From positions 1-64,000 of the forward strand of contig JAMKCH010010309.1 in assembly GCA_023653785.1 (NCBI GenBank): 64,000 nt of DNA, in the 5' to 3' direction. Shown here one piece after another: positions 47,690-59,960 of this stretch (the first letter of the stretch is position 1; the number at the start of each line of letters is the position of its first letter). The notes below the pieces were generated by a model. It had not been told where the DNA came from. It ran no database searches and saw only the letters and a program-made list of their open reading frames with translations. A program made the translations under genes and the position numbers. This stretch comes from Ophioderma brevispina (lineage: Eukaryota; Echinodermata; Ophiuroidea; Amphilepidida; Ophiodermatidae).

Positions 47690-50340
47690 GTCTGATGACA
47701 ACAACCATCGAGTCTTCACCATTGAGCTCAGCTCTGTCATAGTTACATCCGGCTACAAACCTCCATCAGTTGATTTCAAGCACCCTCAACTCAGTCTTGG
47801 GAATTCCACCAAACCTCACTTCTGTATTGGCTGGCGATTTCACAGCCATAGTACCCAATTGGCCTACAATGAAACAACAAGATGGACAGCTGTCAAGAAT
47901 GGTTAGACATCAATATCTACGTTCCTTCAGGACTCTAAGCTGCCACCATAATTTCAATAGCGCCCGTTTGGAAGAGAGGTTACACCATGATCTAGCTATT
48001 GTTAGTACAAACATCTGTACTTGTGTAGCAAGATTGTCTGGATTCGTCGCGCACTAACTCAACATCGAGGCATCTGTATCCAAGTCAACGACTGCAGTAA
48101 GAAAGACAAACAAGTGCCTTTTAAGCGTCGGTTTAACTATAGGAAAGCATACTGGCAATGATTCACTGATGACCTATCAGTACGTGAAGAGGATTGCTCC
48201 AGGGCCCCATGGCTATGACAAATTTGCCCAAAAGTGACAAGACTGCCAGGAATCCACAACCAAGGCGTATACGGACTATATAGGCAGGCCTTTTCCAGGA
48301 AGTGCTAGAGAATATCCAAGAGTATATCCCCATGTTTGAGGCTGATCCTTTTCGGCTGAAACAACTGCTAAGGTGAGGAAGTTCGGAAAGGATCTCCCAG
48401 GAAAAGAATTCAAACCTAGCATACTTTATGGAATCCACCGATATTACCCATAACAGCAAGAAATCATGGTCTACCCTACCATCCGGAAGCTCCGAGGGGA
48501 TCCAACAGACCTCACTCAAGCCAAATGTCACCCCAAACAGTTCCCACCAACTGCTTTAAATGGCAGTGCAGCAGCACGGAATCCCAGGGAGATCAAACTA
48601 GACCGTAGAGGTTTAGTGCTATCCTGGTTTCACTCGCCCTTCAACATTGACGAACTGGACGAACTGGAAATCGGTATTGCTAAACTTCAACAGGAAAACG
48701 TCGTCCTTGATAACTCTCAACTAAGTCCTGAGAATTTCGGCCCATTAGCAAGGAATAGCTTCTTGAGCTCTACAATTGTCTGCCTATTTCCCCCAGTTTC
48801 CCCAATATCTGGAGTAAAGCACATGTTTATGGCACTCTAAAACCATCCCAGATCTACAGACCAATATCACTTCTCGCCATACCTACCAGCTCCTTTGAAT
48901 GTCTCCTGCTCATCCGTATCGCACCTGTGATAGACGAACACCTCATACCTCAGAACAAGCAGGTTCCGGCCAGGCAATCAACAACAAGCCCCGTACTCAA
49001 CCTAGTGTTTTTGTCAACTTATAGCAGCCACGACACTGGAATCACAGATGTCCTACTCCATAGATTATGGACATCACACCAAAGATATCCGACTGACTGA
49101 GCTTATCAAAGGATTGTTGGCAAACAGGGATTTCTTTGTTCAACTAGGAGCGAAGAAGAACCGTTGGCGTTGGCTCACACGAATGGACTACCACAAGGGA
49201 GCATTCTGCACTCTCCTGTCAACATCGATACCACGACTACCGAGGAGTGCAGGAACCTGGGTCGTTTTTATTTATGTAATTATCGCACAAGATGCAGATT
49301 GCACATTTTTGAAGAGAGACTCTCCAAAGCTTTGGATGACTCCACTCCTTATTATGAGGAAAACCACCTTCGGCAAATCCATCAAGACACAGTGTGTGCT
49401 TCCGTCTATACAACCGTGAAGCCAACCGTCAGCTTACAGTTACCAGGTCTGGAAAACACCCCTGGAGCACTGTGATAACCCTGTCTACCTGGGAGTTTAC
49501 CTTTGACCCGTCACCATCTCTTAGAACACATCGAGAAGACGAATAGTAAAGCATGTTCACGCAATACATTTTGCACAAACTAACTGGCACAAGATGGGGG
49601 TTCTCGCCCACATCTATAACCCTATATATGATCGACGGCACTTGCCTGTGCTACTCCTGTGCAGAGTATCTTGCCACTGTATGGAAAGATCAACCCCTGC
49701 CAAGAAGTTTGATCCAGTGTTAAATGCTTATCACAGGATTCCTCCGTCCAACACCAAAGGAAAACTTACACATCCTATCAGTACATCCACCAGACATCCG
49801 TCCGTAGCGTAACGAGCATGCAATAGCGTACTGTCCAATTATATAATGTAGCCACCATGTCGGACATATATCTGCTGCAATATCCCTTAAATCCGAGAGG
49901 GTTTTTCTGTAACAAAATCCCACCTCTTGAAACCGTCTCTAAAGAGCTTAAGAGAGTCGCCTTAAAGACTTGCCATCAACCCAGTAACATCTATTGGTAT
50001 TGAACCTGGTGATCATCTCCCACCTGGAGCGGACCCCGACCCCTCATGGCTGAATGGGATGCCTCAACAGATGAGAACGCAGAATTGTGCCGATCTAAGT
50101 TTCCTTGCAGAAGTGTCTACCCTGGAAGCAGATCAGAACTCTACCTGTGGTTTGTGGAACGCACACAGACAATGGAACATTCTTGGTCTGCCCATTTGCT
50201 GGAGCAGCAATGCACAAAACAAATAAGGACCTTGCTGAATTCAGTTTTCAGCGCCAGGAGTGTTGTAACTCATCTCTGGTGGAATCATATTGAGAACCAC
50301 AGTGTTGGATACGATAAGAAGAACCCAGCATTGCCTCTGT
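47690..50340 (+). pseudogene. I/Jockey-like LINE: endonuclease, RT and C-terminal Cys motif, frameshifted
   Basis: Endonuclease pieces come first: VTSGYKPPSVDF (47735-47780), VLAGDFTAIVPNW (47827-47865), then the SARLEERLHHDLAIVS end (47965-48010). RT follows: NIDELDELEIGIAKLQ (48640-48690), a SENFGPLARNSFL block, RPISLL (48860), APVIDEHLIPQ (48920), IRLTELIKGLLANRDFFVQL (49090-49145) and NGLPQGSIL (49180). ALDDSTPYYEENHLR (49330-49375) then lies downstream of the eroded active site. Post-RT pieces are EHCDNPVYLGV-like residues (49470) and LDPVLNAYHRI (49710-49740). The C-terminal module CGTHTDNGTFLVCPF occurs at 50150-50205. All domains are in order, but each lies in a different frame. Confidence 0.85.
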
Positions 50341-51100
50341 CCAAAGACGTTTAAAACTCCTGTGGTAGGTTTTCACTTCTGCTTGTGCAAGTCGCGTACT
50401 TCATTGCGCTGCTCTGCAATGTGTTTTGACATTTTAAGTACAATGCGCGTTTTAACGGGAGCGAACATCTAACAGTTTTTACAAAACTCTGTTCGCCAGG
50501 AATTCAACTCTACAAGCGGTGGTAGTGACGGCCATAAGATATCAAGAATGTGTTTGGTCTTCTCGAATCCTCGCATTATATCCACATATCATCCATTTTT
50601 TGCCATACCCATTCACTTTTAAAAAACCTTGCTCCCAGAACACGAAATGCACCAATTCCCAACAAAACGCACTGCACGATTTGCAACAGATGTTTTGTGG
50701 AACCAACCATCGGCTAAGAAATTTTCTATACATGCGTCTTTATACTGAACTAGACGCATTTGTAGGGTTTGAAAAATATATTACAAGTTTAAGGCCTAGT
50801 ACCGATCGCCTACCGTTTTACTTTGTGCTTTCAAACTAAACTTCTAATTCGTGAATATGCCAGGTGAATTGGGTATTCTCGGTGTTATTATTCACAAATT
50901 CCTTGCACTAAAAACTAACCAGGACCGATCGATTTTGAGGCATAAAGTAGGTATAATTTGGAATATGTGTTTTGATGTATCAAATATTGTTCTAGATGTA
51001 TACAATGGCATATCTAAATAGGGTGTTTGTTCAGGTATTATTTCATATTCTAGGAAAAATAATATTCTAGTATTTTACTTTCTGTAAAGTCTTTATAACT
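50341..51100. other. Unassigned spacer between two LINEs
   Basis: No motif was recognised. The 106-codon frame at 50519-50839 has no family resemblance. Near 50808 the bases CGCCTACCGTTTTACTTTGTG nearly repeat at 53719, a 21-base coincidence or a shared repeat scrap. Confidence 0.3.
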
Positions 51101-51102
51101 TG

Positions 51103-52560
51103 ATTGAATTGATTGATTGATTTATGTGGTTCCTCAACATATAACATATACAATTAGAATAAGAACAATATATTAAAAATCAAGTTAAAATTTATCTGTA
51201 ACAGATATTTAGTGATAAAAACACATAATATAATATTAGGCATATTAACAGTAAGTGAGAAACATAATACAATTGGGGAACCGGATAACCCTGAAAGCCA
51301 ATATTACAGGCTTATTTCAATGGGTCCATTTTCAGAGAGACAAATTGACAATGGAGGCAAAAAGGGGTTAAATTCATACACCTGATAGGGGAAATAAGAT
51401 AAAAAAAGGGGAGAAAATTAAACTCAATGAAAGGGAAGACCCCATTGGAAAACTATCCATTTTCAAAATGATCCCTTATTGCACATTTACATTTCAAAAA
51501 TGTTTTTTAATTTTTCTTTTTTGGTTTTTTCTTATAAAAAATCCCCCTCCCTTATTGCACTAAAGTAAAAAGTTGTGGAGCAGAACTTTTAATTTTAGGC
51601 CCAATAAAATTGAAAAGACTCCCTCTTGTGCGTACTGATGGATATCAGACATTTTTCAACAATTTTCTCTTAAGTAGGGAGGACCATTTTCATAAACAAT
51701 TTTGTGAAATGCGATAGTTGTAAAAAGGTAACCTATTCTTAGATTTCAAATAATTGAGACCTGAAAAAGCTCCCTCTGACCAATGTATATACGGGGCCAA
51801 GAACATTTAAAAACAAACGAATCATTTTGTTTTGTGTATTTGTAATTTTAATGTTTACGATTTGTGGTTTAGACCTGAATACCAAGAAGAACATGTGTAA
51901 ATCAAAGTGACATTGAATAAGTTCTGAGCAAAGAATTTTACGACTCTTTGTTAAGGCAATTGCCTTTGCGATCATAAATTTCATCCTTGAATTAGCCTTT
52001 TTAATGATGTTATTGGCAATAGCGTCCCCGGACACAGATTGGTTCAATTTTGAACAACCCAGATAATTGACAGAATCTTTCCCTTTGATAGTCTGACCTA
52101 GACAGAGGCAACCTAAAATAGCACCTTTTTAATTCTCCTTGTTTGAGCCAACATCATGCATTCTGTTTTAAAACAATTGTAATACAATTTATATTGTCGC
52201 CAAGCCATTACTACATGATTCAAGAACTTTGGCCAAGTTTATTTTAATGAGATCTGGGTCCTTATGAGAAAAAGTATAGCACTGTCGTCAGCATATAAAA
52301 ACAGCTTACAATCTGAGTCAATACTTACAATCATTTCCATTATATAAGAGTGGCCCCAGGATACTGCCCAGGGGGCACACCGAAAAAAAATAATATGGAT
52401 CAGCACATTTGAAAGAGATGGTCATGTCTTAATAGATTATTCAATGTAATGGGTCCGTTGGTATTTATCATGTTAAGGCGCATGGAAGTCGAGTCAGAGT
52501 TCATCGTAACTACCTTTTGGTATCAGTTTTTGCTTTAAAATATCGTCCCTTTAGGCCCCT
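51103..52560 (-). pseudogene. CR1/L2-like LINE, 3' half (RT active site to tail), with an (ATCA)n end
   Basis: On the minus strand the RT region starts near 52400 with a degraded VPPGQYPG block and continues to DCKLFLYADDSAILF at about 52305-52260, so the catalytic YADD is kept. Then come a KDSVNYLGC-like segment and NQSVSGDAIANNIIKKANSR (52047-51985). CSELIQCHFDLH (51925) follows, and ITNTQNKMIRLFLNVLGP at about 51840-51785. The 3' end near 51103-51122 is an ATCA-type microsatellite (plus strand TTGATTGATTGAT), the usual end of such elements. It is 5'-truncated and frameshifted. Confidence 0.8.
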
Positions 52561-52639
52561 CGTCGGCCAGGGAAAAAAGTACCGTTGAACTCGGAATTGA
52601 TTTTCAGGGACCGAATGGGGTAACTTATTTTAAACATTG

Positions 52640-52775
52640 CTCCAGGTTGTTTTTTTTTTTTTTTTTTTTTTTTTGTATATTGGTGTTTTATTTTCTTTTT
52701 GTGTATATATTATTTGTGTATTTGTATTTTGTACTATGTTAAAATGAATAAAAAAAAAATAAAAAAAACACAGGT
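52640..52775 (+). repeat. Poly-T run and LINE-like 3' tail with poly-A
   Basis: A run of more than 20 T (52650-52673) is followed by TTGTATTTTGTACTATG and AAAATGAATAAAAAAAAAATA. The second part looks like a plus-strand retroelement 3' terminus. Its coding body is not adjacent. Confidence 0.4.
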
Positions 52776-53360
52776 AAGACGGGTTGTATTCCTTAAAGCA
52801 ATATTGGCGCATTTTTTGAGAGCGCCCCCAATTTTCAAAATTGATATTTTTGCACGGTTGCGTTGGTGATTGTCTGGGAGCTGGATCTGCGAACGAGAAT
52901 GCTAAAAAATGCGTATTTGTCACAAGATAACGATTTTGTATTAGAAGTGGGATCCCGGATTGACTTAACGGCAGAGCTGGAAATATTACGTTTATGTCCG
53001 TCCATATGAGATGTGTCCACCTCGCGAAAATAACCTCTACTGCTTTCCCGAACTCTTAAAACCTAATGGATGAGCGTAGCACGTACATGCGCGCTAGTTC
53101 CACGGCTATTTCACATTGGAAGCAATTTCCAGCAGCCGTTGAATTATTACTGTTGGTCCCCGATAATAATATTCTATGTAAACAATATTCCTTCCGTTTG
53201 TGACACTGGACATTTTCGAGCTTAACCTTCCACAGGTATAGTTTCTGGCCCATTTGCCCATTGCGCCCGTGTAGGGTCTCCAATTTTTGTGAAGGTGTTT
53301 GGGGGCGCCCTTCAAAAAATGTGCTAGTATTGCTTAACAGGGCGTCCTGCTTCCCCTCCT
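52776..53360. other. Unassigned stretch with minus-strand short frames
   Basis: Minus frames between 53315 and 52630 (69, 75, 61 and 97 codons) overlap in different frames. They have no motif I recognise. They may be fragments of one decayed coding sequence, since they abut a gypsy remnant. Confidence 0.25.
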
Positions 53361-53371
53361 TCTCTCACTGT

Positions 53372-53562
53372 CTATTTTGATGAATGCGCCAGTTTTGATT
53401 TCGCCAGACTTTCAGAAACAATTCAAGTTGGCAGTTGATACCAGTGATGTCGGCTGTGATGGAGTTCCATGCAGAGATGAAAGTGATGGATTCGTCCTAT
53501 ATGTTATTTCTCAAAGAAGTTTGATAAACATCAAGAAAAACGTACCGTATTGTTCCTAAAAA
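53372..53562 (+). pseudogene. Ty3/gypsy-type pol fragment (RNase H start)
   Basis: The frame reads NAPVLISPDFQKQFKLAVDT, then SDVGCDGVPC and DESDGFVLYVISQRSL. This is the classic junction between reverse transcriptase and RNase H in gypsy-type LTR retrotransposons (a P-L/V-x(3)-PD-F-x(3)-F-x-L-x-x-DAS pattern, with the first catalytic Asp in VDTSD). A stop follows at 53557. LTRs, protease, the RT core and integrase were not found. Confidence 0.75.
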
Positions 53563-55120
53563 AACAAAAAATTCATATTCCAATATTAAAGGTATGCAAA
53601 TGACTTTTTTTGTATACTCGCAGGGCAAGTGTACGAGCTGTTTGTATTTTGACACCTATACTGGGCTTAACCTGGATTTTTGGGTTCTGGCATGAACAAT
53701 ACAGCAGGCTTAATATTCGCCTACCTTTTTACTTTGTGGCAATGGACTTCAGGTAATTGTAACTTTGATGGTCCTGATAAGATTAAGAGACATGAGGGAC
53801 ATTCCCAGAGAGAAGGGCCCTCATTTTTTTTGTAAACCAAGGTTTTTTGGCATATTTGGAATGCTTCCCATGCACTAATCACACCTGAAGTGAATAATCC
53901 GAATATGCCTTCTTTATGTAAAAGATGTCGAATTCAGTCATTTCTGTCGTGCCGACAGAAATTCAAAGCATGGTTCCTATGGGGAGATTATGATAGCATG
54001 CCAGTTCAAAACAAGGTTCTGGCGGTTTTCTTTCGTGTTTGTTTGTCCAAAATCCTTCGAAACGCCTCCGTAGTTGGTCTACAACCGATAAGTTGGGTAA
54101 TAGGAGAGAATTGCTCCCCCAAAAATCTCCTCCTGTTCACTTTAAAGACATGTTCATGGAATCTAATTTTGTAAGTGACCATCTCGTATATCTTCCGTGA
54201 CAGTCTGTTTTGTATCCTGTAACAATAGGGACTGTGTTCCATGTTTCTGGCTCTTGTCCGAGTCCAGAGGGTTTTCTTTATAAGCAAGCACCACATCTGC
54301 TGACAGCCTGCAGGGTGTTTAACACACATCATAAAAATACATTGCAGCAGGGTCTGCTCTTGGTTTTCCCGATATCCCAGCATGGCGTCCACGTAACGAC
54401 ATAGTTAATACTAGTTCGAATCACACTATATCAGTATTTTTTTCCTATTACGAAATGTGTTCCTGTACCCACTACATCATTTCCTGTCACTTTCAAAGTA
54501 CTTACATACTCTATTTCAAAATGGCGACCAAAACATATATTCTAGAATTAGCCCGATAACAGCGACTTTATGCATAAACGTATTTTTCCAATATTTGCAA
54601 ACTGCTTGAAAGACTGTCGGGAACATGACAGCCAATCTTGAAAATCTTTAAACATTGCATGGTAACAAATTTAGCATAGAAGCCGCAACAAAATTATAAA
54701 TGTAATATTGCCCATAACCAACTGATACCAGGAAATCCTAACTTCTAAACAAGCGTTAGATATCAAATAGAGCAATATAGGCGAAAATTGTATTTTCCCA
54801 CTTTTTTGGCCAGATTAGTTTTTCCATATAGTTATGTTGACTTTATTTTTTAGTTAATATTATGCAGGTATATATCTACTTATTTCCATTGCCACATTCA
54901 ATTTTGATGATTGTGGCTAATAATTGGTACATTGTAAATTGTACCGTTAGTTCGTCAGCCACTTTGAAAAAGGGCTCTATTTTTCGAGTTAGGGTTGGTG
55001 GTCGAGTAGAAAAATGCCAATGGTACCAGGGTGGTTTAGGGACATCTTGTGTGGATCATCACCTGGGTGGATGTGGATTTAATTTAGTCCGACTTCATCA
55101 TTTAAAGTATTACTAATGAC
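53563..55120. other. Unassigned stretch with a 128-codon minus frame
   Basis: The minus frame 54392-54006 is basic and Cys-containing (KVNRRRFLGEQFSPITQLIG) and reads like decayed coding sequence, but I cannot name a family. No LTR or terminal repeat marks the stretch. Confidence 0.3.
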
Positions 55121-55129
55121 AATTCCCAC

Positions 55130-57950
55130 TATATGCTGTAGATTCAAGAAAAATTTGATGATTGGAATCTGGGTTAAGTTTGGACCCAGAACCGGACGCA
55201 AAAAGGGGTCAAATTGACCTAATATGTAAAAAATCTAGATGGTGATTCGAACTTCATATCAATGTAACAGTTTTTTGATTTCCCCACTATATTACTGTAG
55301 ATTCAAGACGAATTTGAATGTTGGAATCTGGGGTTAGTTTTTGACCCCAGAAAGGTCCAACAGGAGTCAACATGACCAATCCGACCACAATCCTCACATG
55401 TTGCTGTTCTCTTCCTCTTCATTTTGACATGTACAGTTCATTTGCCCCACTAATAGAAGCTGTAGATTAAGAATTGAATGTTGGAATCTGGGGTTATTTG
55501 TTACCCAGAAAGGGCCAAAAAAGGGTCAAAATGGACCCAACTTAGGTAACAAATCATAGAATGGTGAGTTTATTTATTTTGAATTCATATGAAATGTTCT
55601 ATTAATATTCCCCACTCATAGCTGTAGATTCAGCAGAATTAATGTTGGAATATGGGGCCAAAAGGGGTAAAAATGACACAAATATGCAATTCTGTTGTCT
55701 CCAGGACTGTGTAGAAAACATCTTACGGTAGGGTGAAGGACCATTGACAATGAAGGGGGAGATGCAGAGGACTTTAAGTGGCCACTATACCAGGCAACTC
55801 AGCCAGTTGAAATATCTCCTGGAAAAAAACATCTACCGAATATCGGTCTATGGTGAAATTACCTCATATTACCACAATTGTGGTACCCCAGAATAGAGCC
55901 ACAGGGTCGGTGGGCATTGCTACCAGATTATATCAGACCTTATTATGTGGAGTCTTCCATGTCCACGAGAGGTAGCAGATCCACTTACATACTCTATATG
56001 CTATGCAGCAGAGATTCCAGCTTTACTTTGAAGTGGGAGCAGCAATAACATGATAAAGGAGTTTTGAAAAGGACGTACGCAAGGATTTCTGACTACGTCA
56101 AAAGATGATGGATGATATTGTCCACCTTTGCCAAACATGGCAATCATTTCGTCAATTGATGCAAATCTATGTGGTTCCACAGATGACAAAAAGTTGAAAC
56201 AATTTGTCTATTCCAGTTGATTCTAAAGATTAAATGCCATAGATAATTGCCCAATGTAGCTTGATTCACACCTCTGTTGGGGTCTATTTGGACACTTTTT
56301 GGCCCTTCGCGGTCAATTTGGAGTCAAATTGATTAAGATCCACTCTCATAGGCCAAGTAAAAAAAAAAACCAATGATCTTCCCCGCCCGCTCGCTTTTGG
56401 ACACTCAACGATTTTCTTATTTCTTATTTTAAAAAAAAAAGCAACACACCCACCAAAAAGGAAGGCTTTAAAAGGGAGGGGGGAAAAATGAAGTAAACAC
56501 AAATATGGAGCACGAGCACTATTGAACTCTCATACCTATTTAAAGACGTATCCTCATTTTGTTGAAAATTTATTCAACCTTCTTACATACTAATTATTTC
56601 CACAACACGAACGCAATCTTACAAAATATATCATGGTGGCCATCCTAGACATGGCGGCCAGCTTTGAAACAAAATAATAAAACAACAAATAATCAAGGCC
56701 CCCTCACCAACTTTGTCCAAAAGTCTGGCCGCTAACTGTTTTATTTTTACTTGCTAATTGCCTCGTCCCCGGGATCACCAGATTTCCAGGAAGTGATCAG
56801 ATTATAATATTGGTGTCTGTAGAAAAGGTACTATTTGTCTCATTACTATGTGAAATCGTAGGACTTAACAAATTTAACTTAGATATTATTATTATAATTT
56901 AGATAAACTTTAGTATATTTATACAGTATTATTGAGGCTTCATACATCACGTTTTTAGCCCTCATATCAAAAACTGGTTGAAATGAAAGGGCAAGATATT
57001 TAAACAGATGGGGTATTGGAGTCAGCGCGATCAATCAAGAGAAAAATATTAAATTGGGGATGTATCGGACCCAAAATGGTCAACATTTAGTTATTCTATA
57101 CCAATATATTAATAGAAATGAGGTTTTCATTTTAGAAGGCTAAAATGAATATAAAGTGGACAAAAAAAATGTTACCGTGCATTTTTAACTTTATGAATCA
57201 TATTTTGGGTCAATTTTGACCTTGTTGCATTGTCTGTGTCAATTTTGACCCCCAGATCGATTCCAACATTCAAAATTCTTCTTGAATCTACTGTATAGAG
57301 TGGAGGAAAATGAAAATATACTGCATTAATATAAAGTTGGAATAAGTAAACACCATTCTCAAATTGTATCCTTCTTTGGGTAATTTTAAGCCCCTTTTCA
57401 CCCTTCTAGAGTCAAATTTGACTCCATATACCAAAATTCCCATTTCTTCTGGATCTCTGTATCGAGTGGGGAAAATGTAATACTAGTTTAAGATGGAATA
57501 AATACATCACCATTTCTATGATTTTACCTCTTGAGTCATTTTGACCCTTTTGGGCCTTTCTGGGGTCAAAAAAGAACCCCAGATTCCAACGTTCAAATTC
57601 TTATTGAATCTACAGTAGTAGTGGGGGGGGAGGAGGAACATTAAAGATAATTACAGTAATAGTGATTTTTGGTTTGATTTTGCCCCGAGTTGGAATCACC
57701 ATTCTAGGATTTTTACCTTATTTGGTCAATTTGAACCCTTTTGTACTTTCTGGGTCAAAAATAACCCCAGATTCCACATTCAGTTCTCTTGAATCTACAG
57801 TTATATAGTGGGGAAAATTAAATTACTATTACATTAATATGAAGTTGAATCACCATTCTATGATTTGTACCTAATTTGGGTAAAATTCTTGACCCTTTTT
57901 TTGGCCCATAAAAAAAAATTGCACCACTTATGATTCTAATACCCAGGCGA
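55130..57950. mobile_element. Foldback element with arms built of tandem 160-185 bp units
   Basis: The left arm (55130-55700) has four head-to-tail units, each running CTGTAGATTCAAGA, TTGGAATCTGGGGTTA, GACCCCAGAAAGG, AAAAGGGGTCAAAATGACC, and CCCCACTA. The right arm (57190-57930) has the same unit reverse-complemented four times (GGTCATTTTGACCCTTTT, CCCCAGATTCCAAC, TTCTTGAATCTACAGTA, GTGGGGAAAAT). The arms flank about 1.5 kb of non-repeated sequence. Multi-unit inverted arms are the hallmark of foldback-type DNA transposons. Boundaries are approximate, as no clean target duplication was seen. Confidence 0.8.
55815..56240 (-). pseudogene. Possible piggyBac-like transposase remnant inside the foldback element
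   Basis: On the minus strand, 56180-56060 reads PHRFASIDEMIAMFGKGGQY followed by HP. This resembles the segment of piggyBac-family transposases containing the first catalytic Asp (SIDE-x-M-x-x-FKGR-x(3)-QY-x-P). About 100 codons later a frame reads IDRYSVDVFFQEIFQLAELP, with the layout of the second catalytic Asp region (D-x-FF-x-S-x(3)-L-x-x-L). Spacing fits, but several expected residues are missing and frames change between the blocks. The opposite strand can be read weakly as a gypsy integrase zinc finger, which I consider less likely. Confidence 0.35.
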
Positions 57951-59960
57951 TGTCCCCCACATATGTACTAACATTGTGGTAGCAATGAACTTTTCTACTC
58001 TTCCACCTACCCTTGGTGCCCAAAACTGGTACGGGCTGACGTACTAAGTGGTGTTTGAAGATTTTACATTTTTGGCTGTCATATTGGCGGACAGCCTTCA
58101 AAGAAGTATCGGAAATGTGTTAATTATATCCAATAACATTCTAGCATAATTTTCGTAAAATATTTTCAACCTATATATTTGTTATATCGGGATTTTTCTT
58201 AAATTATATGTTTTGTTAGCCATTCGAACTTAAGGTATGTGACAAAGTGTCCCGAAATTGAATTATTGGGATCAGATCTGTTTGGATAATATTTACTGAT
58301 GTAGTGCCGATGCTATTTCACTAGGCGTTCCTTTGGCGCCATCTTAAATTCTAGGGTAAAGACCATGGCCCCGTTGTCAGCAGTTACAGCGCTTTTCATG
58401 TGAATAAACTCTTTGGGCTCCCGCCATACCCTTCCCCATATTATGAATTGGATCCTCATAATCTGCCACGATTCTCAAAATTCTTCTTGAGACTCTTGCT
58501 TAATTCTGTTTAAGATGGGCCAGGACAGACATATTAATGTATGTCAGATGAGTATTTTTGCTTTTTGTGTTTTTTTTTTTTAATAGTTAGTATGTATCAT
58601 GTCTATTTCCAAAGGCCGGAACTTTGAATTGTTACAATTTGGCCTATTGTTTTGATATGTATATTTGATTCAAGTAGAGTGTTGCGTTTTATTGAAAATG
58701 ATTCAATTAAATTTCGGAACTAATGTAGTTTTATGGCTATGCAAGTGTGCCTTCAAAGAAACTCTTGCTTCAAAATATTGGGTTATTTTTTATGTTATTC
58801 TTTAACTTATATATGATTAAAGGACGAGGCAAGCACCAGTATTTTGGTCTTTCCTTATCACATTTACTTATCGTGAGTACTTGCTTGATGTTGTATTGGC
58901 ATATCTTTGTTTGTTTTTGCCAATGTTTTGTTTTGTTTATAGCACGAATTCAAATAAATATTTATTATAACTAAAAAGTAGCATTAATAAATAATACAGT
59001 GTTATAGTACTTTGTTTCCATTCTACAGGGACTATTCCTCTTCATAACCCAGTGCCTTTTAGAGAACTATGTGAGTTAATTTGATTTCGTCTGTAAAAAA
59101 AAACAACAAAAAAAAACAACTTATGTGAAAATCAAAAAAAAGTTGAACTATTTAAAAACTGCCTGGACCCGTGCTAGGCACTTTCATGGGCCTCACATAC
59201 CAGGGACTTAGGGATAAAGATTGGCAATATTGACTCCCGTCGGCAAAATGTGTGGGCACATGAGCTGATGTTGGGTTGCGCAGTTTCATTGATAAAGGCC
59301 TCTAGGCAAGACAAATCTGGCTAGAAAATCTAGGGCAGCTGCGATCAGAATTGCTATGTCTCGCAAGTTTTGAGTAATGGTTTCAAGTGGAACTGCCCTC
59401 AAAACAAAAGAACCGCTGAAGCGAATCAGGGCTAGAAGTAGCCCAAGGTCCGGGGAAAGGGTTTTCATACAGTAAGAATTCTACATTCATTGCAGAATCA
59501 ATTATGTTAAACACGGTCTTTCATAACTTAAAGTTGAGTCTAAACTGGATATTTACGCTGATTGAAAAAAAAACTGAAAGATAAGTACTGGCATTCTATG
59601 ATTCACTAAAATATGATAAAAGGCAATTCACTTGCTATTCTGCTAGACGTATGACAGTAGTATAGTTATGGTACGAAATTGTTGACTATTTTGTTTTGTT
59701 CTTTTACATACCAACTGGTACAGGTGCTGAAAATTTTTGAGCCGAAAGTTTGCACGTGGACGACGTTGATAATTCTATAAATGGACACAATGTACTTAAA
59801 AGGATTCTGGAAAATATTTCGTTTAAACGAAAAACACATCTAGTGGGGGACTGTAATGCACAGATCTATGTGAGTGTGCAAATCCGGATAAAAAATTGTG
59901 AATTTTTGGTACACAATACTTTATACAGTGATATAACAAAAAATGATGTAAGCACTTGCC
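57951..59960. other. Unassigned stretch
   Basis: AT-rich sequence without recognised genes or element ends. A-rich runs occur near 59095-59145. The 75-codon frame at 58747-58974 is hydrophobic because of T-rich codons only. Confidence 0.3.

Noticed and set aside
54006..54392. 128-codon minus frame as a named retroelement protein
   Set aside because: It looks like decayed coding sequence, but no family motif could be recognised, so no name is given.
55880..56030. Gypsy integrase zinc finger on the plus strand
   Set aside because: The His/Cys spacing does not fit and stops interrupt it; the minus-strand piggyBac-like reading has better ordered landmarks.
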